Positions 1 to 5,051 are shown, counted from the first letter of the stretch. The stretch is 6,189 bases of DNA from Chloroflexota bacterium (GCA_022572865.1 JACZVB010000093.1:1-6189), one strand, 5' to 3'. Made by a program: numbers and translations. Notes: generated by a model from the letters alone, not told the origin.

Positions 1-498
1 CCGCCAGGGGCGGCCTATGCTATCGGAGACTATGACCCCAATAGGGCCGCCCGTTTTCCCTTCCAGGGTAGTACGAATGCGATGTGCAGAACCGTCCGGG
101 TCCTCGGGCAAAAGGCAAAGGGCCTCCTCCACCCCGACGTTGGAGGCATCGACCCCGGCGTTGGCACAGACGAGGCCGTTCCTGGTCTCGGAGATGATCA
201 GACCCATATCCATCTTGACTATCCTCCGGCTCTCTCGCAGCACCACCTCCACGTGTCTCGGGTCCTTGTCGAAATCCTTCGCAATCTGCAGGGCCAGGGG
301 AGACGGGGTGACGTCTACGAGCTTAACTATACGGCCCTCCGCCTTGGAGACGATCTTCTGTTTAACCACTATCACATCGCCGGGTTCCAGAGATACACCC
401 TGGGCCTCGGCAGCGTCGATTATCAGGCGGCCTACATCGTCGCCCTCACTAACCTCAGGAATTCCACTGAGGCCTATTATCTCTACCCGGTTGCCCAT
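1..498 (-). CDS. cofE: Coenzyme F420-0:L-glutamate ligase (gamma-glutamyl ligase), C-terminal part missing
   Basis: The enzyme uses GTP to add L-glutamate residues to F420-0, forming the polyglutamate tail of coenzyme F420 in the cytoplasm. I translated 166 residues from the ATG at 498; the frame is still open at base 1, and the family is about 250 residues long, so roughly the last third lies outside. Family motifs are clear: VVKQKIVSKAEG (residues 44-55), ISETRNG (102-108), CANAGVD (111-117) and the SDSIGRPWR block (158-166). The aspartates of NAGVD (117) and of the SD pair (159) match conserved metal-binding positions of the family. The start is the first one after an in-frame TAA 36 bp upstream. 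It has only a weak purine-rich SD, and the stop of npdG is 25 bp away, so the two are probably co-transcribed. Whether a C-terminal nitroreductase-like domain follows, as in actinobacterial FbiB, cannot be seen. Confidence 0.95.
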   Translation of the reverse strand, partial: MGNRVEIIGLSGIPEVSEGDDVGRLIIDAAEAQGVSLEPGDVIVVKQKIVSKAEGRIVKLVDVTPSPLALQIAKDFDKDPRHVEVVLRESRRIVKMDMGLIISETRNGLVCANAGVDASNVGVEEALCLLPEDPDGSAHRIRTTLEGKTGGPIGVIVSDSIGRPWR

Positions 499-523
499 GA
501 GTGTCTTCGAATGTTTCGGGCGT

Positions 524-1195
524 CTACAGGCCCGTTATCTGTATAGAAGAGTGGGCCTTATAGATCCTGTTGATGTTCAGCAAGAGGGTGGTGAGGTCCT
601 CCACGTATCTGGAGTTGGCCAGGCCTCCCCCATCGATGGCCCTTATCCCTTCGATCTTTTCCGCCAGTCCCATGACCTTTTTCTTGGCCTCCAGGTCGTT
701 ACCACAGACAATCACCGAGCAGTCCACCGCCTCATGTGGGTCCATCAGGGTCTCGGCGCTCAGGTTTTGGAAGGCGGATATCACCGTTGCCTCTGGGAGG
801 ACCCGCTGGGCCTGCTCGGCAGCCGAGCCTTCCTCCACTAGAATCGCGCTGATCTTACCCTTGGCGAACTTCACGGGCACAACGGTATCCACCACCAGTT
901 TATCGCCTATGGCATCCCGGAGAAGGGCCAGAATATCTGCCTGGCCCCCAAAGGGAACGGTGATAAGGATAGCGTCCCCGGCCTTGACAGCCTGCTCATT
1001 CTCCATACCCCGTGCCGTTCCAGAGGAGGCGCCTCCGCCCGAAGGGCTGGAGGCCAGCATCTCTTTCAGCTTATCGGCGGCAGCGGCGGCCCTTTCGGCT
1101 GATCGGGAGCCGATGACCACATCTTCGCCTGCCAGCAAAAACCGAAATGCCAGGCCTAACCCCTCGGGACCGGTGCCGCCAATGAACGAGAGCAT
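524..1195 (-). CDS. npdG: NADPH:coenzyme F420 oxidoreductase (F420-dependent NADP reductase)
   Basis: This cytoplasmic enzyme exchanges hydride between NADP(H) and coenzyme F420 and so sets the pool of reduced F420. The 223-residue protein has an N-terminal Rossmann fold starting at residue 2. Its glycine loop is GGTGPEG (6-12), and GSRS after the second strand (29-32) fits binding of the NADPH 2'-phosphate. The archaeal Fno pattern is followed throughout: GMENEQAV (63-70), VVDTVVPV (101-108), SAAEQAQRVLP (124-134), VCGND (163-167) and the C-terminal GGGLANSRYVEDLTTLLLNI. A Gly/Ser-rich stretch at about residues 48-61 looks like an insertion compared with archaeal Fno. The ATG has a perfect AGGAGG at 1204-1209 with 8 bases of spacing, and the protein begins directly on the first strand of the fold, so the start is secure. 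cofE follows after 25 bp in the same direction. Confidence 0.95.
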   Translation of the reverse strand: MLSFIGGTGPEGLGLAFRFLLAGEDVVIGSRSAERAAAAADKLKEMLASSPSGGGASSGTARGMENEQAVKAGDAILITVPFGGQADILALLRDAIGDKLVVDTVVPVKFAKGKISAILVEEGSAAEQAQRVLPEATVISAFQNLSAETLMDPHEAVDCSVIVCGNDLEAKKKVMGLAEKIEGIRAIDGGGLANSRYVEDLTTLLLNINRIYKAHSSIQITGL

Positions 1196-1233
1196 ACAGA
1201 CTGCCTCCTAGACTAGTATTCGGGACGGGCACC

Positions 1234-1263
1234 ATTATACGGGCGGGAATAGCCTAATGCCAG
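1234..1263 (-). promoter_or_regulatory. Probable sigma-70-type promoter of npdG-cofE
   Basis: Read on the minus strand, 1234-1239 is an exact TATAAT. Eighteen bases upstream lies CTGGCA (1258-1263), which matches four of six bases of TTGACA. The predicted transcript start is near 1227, about 30 bases before the npdG ATG and upstream of the AGGAGG. The -35 box sits inside a palindrome, annotated separately. Confidence 0.6.
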
Positions 1264-1268
1264 GCATT
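1256..1268. promoter_or_regulatory. 13-bp palindrome over the -35 region, candidate operator
   Basis: The sequence AATGCC-A-GGCATT is a perfect 6+1+6 inverted repeat. It fully covers the proposed -35 box of the npdG-cofE promoter, which is a typical place for a repressor dimer. No regulator gene lies in the window, so the binding protein is unknown, and a chance palindrome is possible. Confidence 0.4.
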
Positions 1269-1407
1269 GCTCGCGCATGATTGGACCCGAGAGCCAGTGG
1301 GAATTATTGTCCGGCTATGCCGGTGATGGACTCTACGCCGGCAGAAGCCGATGGGAGATCGGCCCCAGTCTACGACTCGTCCCGAACATATTCGAGGGAG
1401 AGGACCT
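1269..1407. other. Non-coding gap with small hairpins, 3' of the metallopeptidase-like gene
   Basis: I see no convincing gene here. Two perfect short inverted repeats are present: CCGGC-TAT-GCCGG at 1311-1323 and a 6-bp stem with a 5-base loop (GCCGAT/ATCGGC) at 1347-1363. On the minus strand the first is followed by ACAATAATT and the second by TTCT, so neither has a true U-tract. They may help end or protect the mRNA of the gene that stops at 1408, but a classical intrinsic terminator is not evident. Confidence 0.3.
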
Positions 1408-2172
1408 CTAGCCAAGCCATCTCAAGGCCCTCTGGACCTCCCGTTCAGTCAGTCCTGCAGTGCCTAAGAAGTTAGGCATGTTCCACCAATAGCCCATTAC
1501 TGTCTCCCCCCATGCCGGCTGCTCATCAGCGGGCCATCCATCGGGGTGGGGAAGGTCCAGCCCGTGGAGGGTCTCGTGGATGAAGGCCGCCGTTTGGCCC
1601 TGGGCGTTCCGAGAGGTGTCAGACCAGGCCTCTCCTAGCAATACCGACGCTGCGTTAGGCTCGGGCAGGCCGCATATCGCCTCCAGGCACACGTCACCAA
1701 CCATAGCGTATCCTGCCCTGGACTCCTGATAGCCAGTGCCGCCCGCATAGCCACCCATACCTCGGACAAAGGCCAGATAGACCTGGTCCCGGGACTGGGG
1801 CATGGATCTATCTTCAATCTCACGTTTCAGCATCTCGATACCCGAGGAACGCCACTGGGAGAGGGTGAACTTGGAGTCCAGACGCTCCAACGGGGTCCAG
1901 GGGAGCTCAGCTCCCAGGACGTCGTCCAGCCACAACTTTGCCGAGTCTATGGCAGCTTCAACTTGCTCTTGAGGAAGCTCTACTGGCCAGGAGAGAAAAT
2001 ACAGCGCCTCTCCCACCCTGACCTCCTCGCCTACCGGCTCCTGCTCGATGCCCTTCGGATAGATCAAGAGAGGCACCAAGCTCCTGGTCTGTTTCGGCAG
2101 AACGGGAGGAAGAGGGGGCTTTGGCCTGAGCAATGCCCAAGGCCAGGCTAATAGGCGCTGCAAGAGCTTCAC
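1408..2172 (-). CDS. Uncharacterised protein with metzincin-like zinc-binding motif (putative metallopeptidase)
   Basis: I do not recognise a named family. The 254-residue protein starts with a basic, leucine/tryptophan-rich segment (about 2-18) and a proline-rich linker (PKPPLPPVLP, about 17-26). This could be a weak signal or membrane anchor, although arginine breaks the hydrophobic run. A helix-rich middle follows, then a Gly-rich MGGYAGGTGY stretch. Near the C-terminus is HETLHGLDLPH (199-209), fitting HExxHxxxxxH with three histidine ligands and a catalytic Glu. About 15 residues later ETVMGYWW (223-230) resembles the Met-turn of metzincins. The usual Gly of HExxHxxGxxH is Asp. The GTG at 2172 is chosen because AGGAGG at 2180-2185 is spaced 7 bases from it; an in-frame TTG at 2193 lacks an SD and lies too close to the predicted transcript start. 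It is monocistronic and divergent from the kinase-like gene. Peptidase activity is inference. Confidence 0.8.
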   Translation of the reverse strand: MKLLQRLLAWPWALLRPKPPLPPVLPKQTRSLVPLLIYPKGIEQEPVGEEVRVGEALYFLSWPVELPQEQVEAAIDSAKLWLDDVLGAELPWTPLERLDSKFTLSQWRSSGIEMLKREIEDRSMPQSRDQVYLAFVRGMGGYAGGTGYQESRAGYAMVGDVCLEAICGLPEPNAASVLLGEAWSDTSRNAQGQTAAFIHETLHGLDLPHPDGWPADEQPAWGETVMGYWWNMPNFLGTAGLTEREVQRALRWLG

Positions 2173-2197
2173 CACGCGGCCTCCTGGCGACAAATTA

Positions 2198-2206
2198 TGG
2201 TAGAAT
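2198..2206 (+). promoter_or_regulatory. Possible extended -10 promoter of the cytidylate-kinase-like gene
   Basis: The plus strand reads TG-G-TAGAAT, an extended -10 (TGn plus a hexamer with five of six consensus bases). The predicted start is near 2213, giving a leader of about 68 bases. No recognisable -35 is seen, which extended -10 promoters can do without. The element overlaps the opposing minus-strand TATAAT by two bases. Confidence 0.35.
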
Positions 2207-2210
2207 TATA
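2205..2210 (-). promoter_or_regulatory. -10 element (exact TATAAT) of the metallopeptidase-like gene
   Basis: On the minus strand 2205-2210 reads TATAAT, placing the transcript start near 2198 and giving a leader of about 26 bases to the GTG at 2172 that includes the AGGAGG. No good -35 box is present at 16-18 bases; that position holds the CAAGGCG direct repeats instead, which could mean activator dependence. Confidence 0.55.
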
Positions 2211-2216
2211 CCGCAG

Positions 2217-2233
2217 CAAGGCGTTTCAAGGCG
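2217..2233. repeat. Two CAAGGCG direct repeats 10 bp apart in the divergent promoter region
   Basis: CAAGGCG occurs at 2217-2223 and again at 2227-2233, separated by TTT, so the repeats fall on the same face of the helix. They occupy the -35/spacer zone of the minus-strand promoter and the early leader of the plus-strand gene. A regulator binding in tandem is plausible but unproven. Confidence 0.4.
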
Positions 2234-2280
2234 GTATCACAGGTTAGGCAGAAAATCGAGTCTAGGGGGAGGCAAACAAG

Positions 2281-2955
2281 ATGCCGGCGATAACGATTCG
2301 AGGCCTGATAGGCAGTGGGGCTTACCTAGTTGCACCTGAAGTGGCCCGTATTATGAATGTGCGCTACGTCGACCGCCAGATACTGAGCGAGATTGCGCGG
2401 CACCTGGACACCACTGTGGAAGAGGTGGCGGACATAGACCATGTGCCCTGGGGACTTAGGGGAAGGATCGCCAAGGAGTTGGGGCGTGCCTTCGAGCAGA
2501 TATCCGCCGGGCCCGTGGCCCCCTTCGATCTGGGGCCTCACTACGTGCCGACGGGTGAGGTGCTGACCGAGGAGAAGTATATCGGCGCCCTGGAGTCCGT
2601 CATTCACGATATGGTGGAGACCGAAAGCGTTGTCCTGGTAAGCCGAGGGGCCCAGATGATCCTCAAAGATCATCCCGGCTCGCTGCACGTCTATCTTCAG
2701 GCTCCCATGGAGGTGCGCATTCCCAGAGTAATTGACTACTTCCACATAAGCCGGGAGGATGCAGAAAAGAAGATAGAGGAACTGGATAAGGCCCACAAGG
2801 CCTACATCAAGAAGTACTTCAAGGCCGCCGTAGAGGACATGGAACACTACGACCTGATAATCAATACCAGGAAGATCAGCCTGAGGGAGGCCATCAACAT
2901 GATAGTGTCTCTAGTCGGTGAGCCCGAGGACGCGACGAAGGCAGCGAAGACCTAA
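2281..2955 (+). CDS. Cytidylate-kinase-like P-loop family protein
   Basis: The 224-residue soluble protein follows the layout of the cytidylate-kinase-like family (the Pfam Cytidylate_kin2 type), a group of P-loop nucleotide-kinase homologues of mostly unknown substrate. Visible elements in order are an N-terminal strand and P-loop ITIRGLIGSGAYLV (4-17), YVDRQIL (29-35), a helical lid-like middle, VVLVSRGAQMIL (117-128, usually GRGA), HVYLQAP plus the Arg-containing VRIPRV (136-150), LDKAHKAYIKKYF (168-180) and YDLIINTRKISLREA (190-204). The P-loop is the GSGG-like form without the classical Walker Lys, here GSGA. The ATG has GGGGGAGG at 2265-2272 with 8 bases of spacing. It is a single-gene unit with its own terminator. 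It is unlikely to be the housekeeping Cmk, which has a canonical GPxGxGKST-type loop; the phosphate acceptor cannot be named. Confidence 0.85.
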   Translation: MPAITIRGLIGSGAYLVAPEVARIMNVRYVDRQILSEIARHLDTTVEEVADIDHVPWGLRGRIAKELGRAFEQISAGPVAPFDLGPHYVPTGEVLTEEKYIGALESVIHDMVETESVVLVSRGAQMILKDHPGSLHVYLQAPMEVRIPRVIDYFHISREDAEKKIEELDKAHKAYIKKYFKAAVEDMEHYDLIINTRKISLREAINMIVSLVGEPEDATKAAKT

Positions 2956-3001
2956 CGCCTCTCAACTCCATACCTGACACGCCCACACCATAAGCTTCTT
3001 T

Positions 3002-3033
3002 CAGGCTTCGGCAATGCCGGGGCCTGGCTTTTT
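3002..3033 (+). terminator. Intrinsic terminator of the cytidylate-kinase-like gene
   Basis: An 11-bp stem closes on the three-base loop AAT. The outer arms are CAGGC/GCCTG, two central T-G wobble pairs follow, and the inner arms are CGGC/GCCG. It is followed by GGC and five T residues (3029-3033), 46 bases after the stop codon. On the minus strand no T-run follows the stem, so it serves the plus-strand gene only. Confidence 0.85.
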
Positions 3034-3081
3034 GACCTGTCTAGCCGGCTCCGAGCGGTCTTTAAGTCCGGTCCCTCGGGG

Positions 3082-3501
3082 CTAGAGGGCCGTGCCGTAA
3101 ATGTGCTCGGGGACTACGATCACCGCCGAGCGGACCTGCTCGATCATGGCCCGGTCATATTCGTCCCAATCCGGGTGGTCCTCTCCGGCGGCCACCCTGT
3201 ATACGTCTCGAAGCGCCAGGCGCAGCTTCTCGGCATCGGTATCCTCGGGAGACATGATCTCAGCGTGACCTTCCAGCACTATGAATCCCCACCACTCTGA
3301 CTTCGACACCAATAGAGAGCACCTGGGGTCCCGTTTCATATTCAGCAGCTTCGCCCTGTCGCCCGTGGTGGTAAAGGCAACCCCGCTCCCATACAGACCA
3401 CAGGTAACGATGCTCATCTGGGCAGCCCCGTTCCTGCGGAAGGTCGTCAGCACTCCGTTACGGTTCTCAGACAGGAACGTCCTGGCTTTTTCCGAGAGCA
3501 T
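3082..3501 (-). CDS. PPOX-class F420-dependent oxidoreductase
   Basis: The 139-residue protein is a short split beta-barrel of the pyridoxamine-phosphate-oxidase fold, in the branch that binds F420 rather than FMN. Characteristic positions are FLSENRNGVLTTFRRNGAAQ (9-28), the AFTTTGDRAKLLNMKRDPRCSLL segment from 42 (equivalent to the family's 'ttagRaKvrNLrRDPrvsll'), the IVLEGHAEI strand (74-82) and the C-terminal PEHIYG (131-136). Such enzymes reduce enoate-like or tetrapyrrole substrates with F420H2; the substrate here is unknown. The ATG at 3501 is chosen for GGAGG seven bases upstream. The frame is open further upstream, to a site overlapping the RidA gene, but that stretch is Arg/Gly/Cys-rich and does not look like protein. 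It lies 125 bp downstream of the RidA gene and fits the F420 genes at the left of the window. FMN binding remains an alternative. Confidence 0.88.
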   Translation of the reverse strand: MLSEKARTFLSENRNGVLTTFRRNGAAQMSIVTCGLYGSGVAFTTTGDRAKLLNMKRDPRCSLLVSKSEWWGFIVLEGHAEIMSPEDTDAEKLRLALRDVYRVAAGEDHPDWDEYDRAMIEQVRSAVIVVPEHIYGTAL

Positions 3502-3607
3502 TGCAACTCCTCCCTTACGACACGCTCGGGCCCGTGAACCGACTCCCCTTTGGCAATCGCCGCGTCCAAGGGCCCTAGGATGATACCCGCAGCCATAACG
3601 ACTGGAC

Positions 3608-3625
3608 CGGACAGCCGCTTGTCCG
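3608..3625 (-). other. Hairpin in the RidA-PPOX intergenic region
   Basis: CGGACA and TGTCCG form a perfect 6-bp stem with the six-base loop AGCGGC, starting two bases after the RidA stop codon. No U-tract follows, so it is more likely an mRNA-stabilising or partial-termination element than a full terminator. The 125-bp gap holds no convincing promoter, leaving open whether the PPOX gene is read from the RidA promoter. Confidence 0.4.
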
Positions 3626-3626
3626 C

Positions 3627-4010
3627 TCACTCTATATAGGCGATTCCCTCGATCTCCACAAGCCACTCCGGTTTGGCCAGTCCGGCGACTATCACCGTGG
3701 AGTTGGCTGGAGGGCTGTCGCCGTAGGCCTCCTCCCGAGCCTTACTCACGGCGGGATACTGGGAGATGTCGGTAATGTATGTAATGGTCTTGACCATATC
3801 GGCCAGGCTGCCGCCGTGGGCGCGGCACAGGTCATCCAGGTTCTTGTATATCTGGCGCAACTGGGCCTCGGGGTCTCCCTTGCCCAAGGTATTCATATCT
3901 TTGTCCAGGGACACCTGCCCCGAGATATGAACGGTGTTCCCTATTTTGACGGTGGGGCTGAGGCCCTTGAGGCTGTAAACCTGGCTTGGACTCACTCTCT
4001 CTATCGGCAT
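3627..4010 (-). CDS. RidA/YjgF/YER057c/UK114-family protein lacking the catalytic arginine
   Basis: The 127-residue protein has the standard length and pattern of the small trimeric Rid family. Visible are KIGNTVHISGQVSLD (22-36), GDPEAQLRQIYKNLDDLCRAHGGSLADMVKTITYITDI (45-82), the VIVAGLAKP region (106-114) and the terminal VEIEGIAYIE. RidA proper hydrolyses reactive enamine/imine intermediates from PLP enzymes, and its deaminase activity needs an Arg in the 'PARSxVxV' motif. Here that motif reads PANSTV, with Asn at 103, and the usual N-terminal 'GPYSQA' is LSPTVK. It is therefore probably one of the Rid subgroups without deaminase activity, whose roles are poorly known. The ATG follows a perfect AGGAGGT (4016-4022). 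It is the likely first gene of a unit with the F420-type PPOX gene. Confidence 0.92.
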   Translation of the reverse strand: MPIERVSPSQVYSLKGLSPTVKIGNTVHISGQVSLDKDMNTLGKGDPEAQLRQIYKNLDDLCRAHGGSLADMVKTITYITDISQYPAVSKAREEAYGDSPPANSTVIVAGLAKPEWLVEIEGIAYIE

Positions 4011-4049
4011 TTCGTACCTCCTGTGAACAGACTTGAGACTACGGACGCA

Positions 4050-4055
4050 ATTATA
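4050..4055 (-). promoter_or_regulatory. -10 element (exact TATAAT) upstream of the RidA-family gene
   Basis: The minus strand reads TATAAT, with TG directly in front of it, placing the transcript start near 4043 and giving a leader of about 32 bases. No convincing -35 is seen at 16-18 bases. A 9-bp palindrome, GACC-T-GGTC (4062-4070), lies in the spacer and could be a regulator site. Confidence 0.5.
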
Positions 4056-4082
4056 CAGGCTGACCTGGTCTGGCGGAGAGAT

Positions 4083-4165
4083 GATACCCTAAACTGGCGC
4101 TATCGCAGGACTTACAACGGGCCTAAAGTGGGGCTTAAGCCCTGGGAGGGCAGATAGAGGGTATC
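4083..4165. repeat. Inverted repeat pair (GATACCCT/AGGGTATC) enclosing a 12-bp palindrome
   Basis: GATACCCT at 4083-4090 and its exact complement AGGGTATC at 4158-4165 bound an 83-bp segment with no gene. Inside, at 4131-4142, is the perfect palindrome GGGCTTAAGCCC. There are no obvious flanking target duplications. The segment lies upstream of the RidA promoter and downstream of the MetF-like gene, so it could be an mRNA 3' structure, a regulator site or a chance arrangement. Confidence 0.35.
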
Positions 4166-4183
4166 GGGAACCGGCGAAAGGGC

Positions 4184-4211
4184 CGGGTCATCGGAGGGAG
4201 GAGATGACCCG
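4184..4211 (-). terminator. 9-bp stem hairpin enclosing the MetF stop codon; possible terminator
   Basis: CGGGTCATC and GATGACCCG are a perfect 9-bp inverted repeat around a 10-base loop that is all pyrimidine in the mRNA (TCCTCCCTCC). The TGA stop (4188-4190) lies in the 3' arm. It is followed by CCCTTT and overlaps a second, smaller inverted repeat (CCGGC/GCCGG, 4171-4186), so the two stems are mutually exclusive. There is no clean U-tract, so termination is uncertain; protection of the 3' end is another possibility. Confidence 0.4.
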
Positions 4212-5051
4212 TTGAGCAGCGGTGTAGTCCCTAGCCCCCCCCTTGAGCACAGGTGGTATGAGGTATATGTTGCTCAGACCCAGGGCCTGCAGCCGGCCTA
4301 CGGTCTCCAGGGCGATCTCCTCTCCCGGCCGGCCTTTTGTCAGGTCACTCACGATCTGCTCCGGCACATCGCTGAACAGGACTCCCCCTTTCACCAGCAC
4401 CTGGATGCCGAAGAAGACAGGGATATCGGGCGCAGGGTCCGGGCCCGATCGATACTCATCGAGGAACCTCTCCGCCAGATGGGGGTCGTGTACCGGCTGG
4501 GTTATCAGGAAATCAGCGCCTGCCCGAGCCTTGCGACGGGCCAGCCGGGCCTCTGGCCCTATGCCCTTGCCCAGGTCCACCACCCCACCCACACAAAAGT
4601 CGGTGGGGCCATCCAGCTTCCTCCCCCTGTAGTCCAGGCCCCGGTTCATCTCCTTGATGCCGGCGATAAGCTCCGTGGGCTTGAATCTCGAAGCAGCACC
4701 GGTTTTGCTTTCATCCCGTTCCCTGAAGCCATCCCCCTGCAGGACCACCAGGTTCTCCAGACCCAGGGAGGCCGCGCCCAGGAGATGGGACTGGATTGCC
4801 AGCCTGTTCATATCGCGGCCGGCCAGGTTGAAGATGACCTCTTTTCGGGCCTCTGTTCCGATCAGGTGGGCGGCGATGGCCGAGTCCAATCGGACCGACT
4901 TGCCGGGGCTGTAAGCCACGCAGATAAAGTCCGCATCCAGGCCCCTAGCATCCTCAATCCATCCGGTCCCGGAGCCTCGGGGTGGGGAGAAATCGCAGAT
5001 GATCACGAGGCCCGAAGGCCTGCCGGATAACCTATCGATCACTTTTGCCAA
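4188..5051 (-). CDS. metF: Methylenetetrahydrofolate reductase family protein (MetF-like)
   Basis: MetF reduces 5,10-methylene-tetrahydrofolate to 5-methyl-tetrahydrofolate, the methyl donor for methionine synthesis or for the methyl branch of C1 metabolism. The 287-residue length matches bacterial MetF. TIM-barrel family motifs are visible: DFSPPRG (20-26), FICVAYSPGKSVRLD (42-56), the AGRDMNR plus QSHLLGA block (77-93), VVLQGD (102-107, holding the conserved Asp near the flavin), TDFCVGG (150-156), AGADFLITQPVHD (177-189) and the terminal YLIPP. The catalytic Glu that normally precedes the PP motif is Asp (residue 20). The TTG at 5051 is chosen because GAGGAG (5057-5062) is spaced 5 bases from it; an in-frame TTG at 5129 has no SD and would add 26 unconserved residues. 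No strong promoter is seen in the 165 bp before it, so it may be read from ctaG. Confidence 0.9.
   Translation of the reverse strand: MAKVIDRLSGRPSGLVIICDFSPPRGSGTGWIEDARGLDADFICVAYSPGKSVRLDSAIAAHLIGTEARKEVIFNLAGRDMNRLAIQSHLLGAASLGLENLVVLQGDGFRERDESKTGAASRFKPTELIAGIKEMNRGLDYRGRKLDGPTDFCVGGVVDLGKGIGPEARLARRKARAGADFLITQPVHDPHLAERFLDEYRSGPDPAPDIPVFFGIQVLVKGGVLFSDVPEQIVSDLTKGRPGEEIALETVGRLQALGLSNIYLIPPVLKGGARDYTAAQRVISSLR

Noticed and set aside
17..841. Long plus-strand open frame across cofE and npdG.
   Set aside because: It is the opposite-strand shadow of two clearly recognised genes; its translation resembles no protein family.
3073..3089. CCCTC/GAGGG hairpin around the PPOX stop codon as a minus-strand terminator.
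   Set aside because: The stem is only five base pairs with a seven-base loop, and no U-tract follows.
3438..3593. 51-codon minus-strand reading frame starting ATGGCTGCG in the RidA-PPOX gap.
   Set aside because: It has no SD, runs into the PPOX gene in another frame, and its second half does not look like protein.
3502..3666. N-terminal extension of the PPOX gene back to an in-frame start at 3666 overlapping the RidA gene.
   Set aside because: The extra 55 residues are Arg/Gly/Cys-rich with no family similarity, and the ATG at 3501 has a well-spaced GGAGG.
4083..4165. Interpretation of the inverted-repeat segment as an insertion element (MITE).
   Set aside because: No flanking target-site duplication is visible, and no second copy exists in the window.
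4212..5030. Long plus-strand open frame opposite the MetF-like gene.
   Set aside because: It is a shadow of a GC-rich gene; the minus-strand frame carries all MetF motifs.
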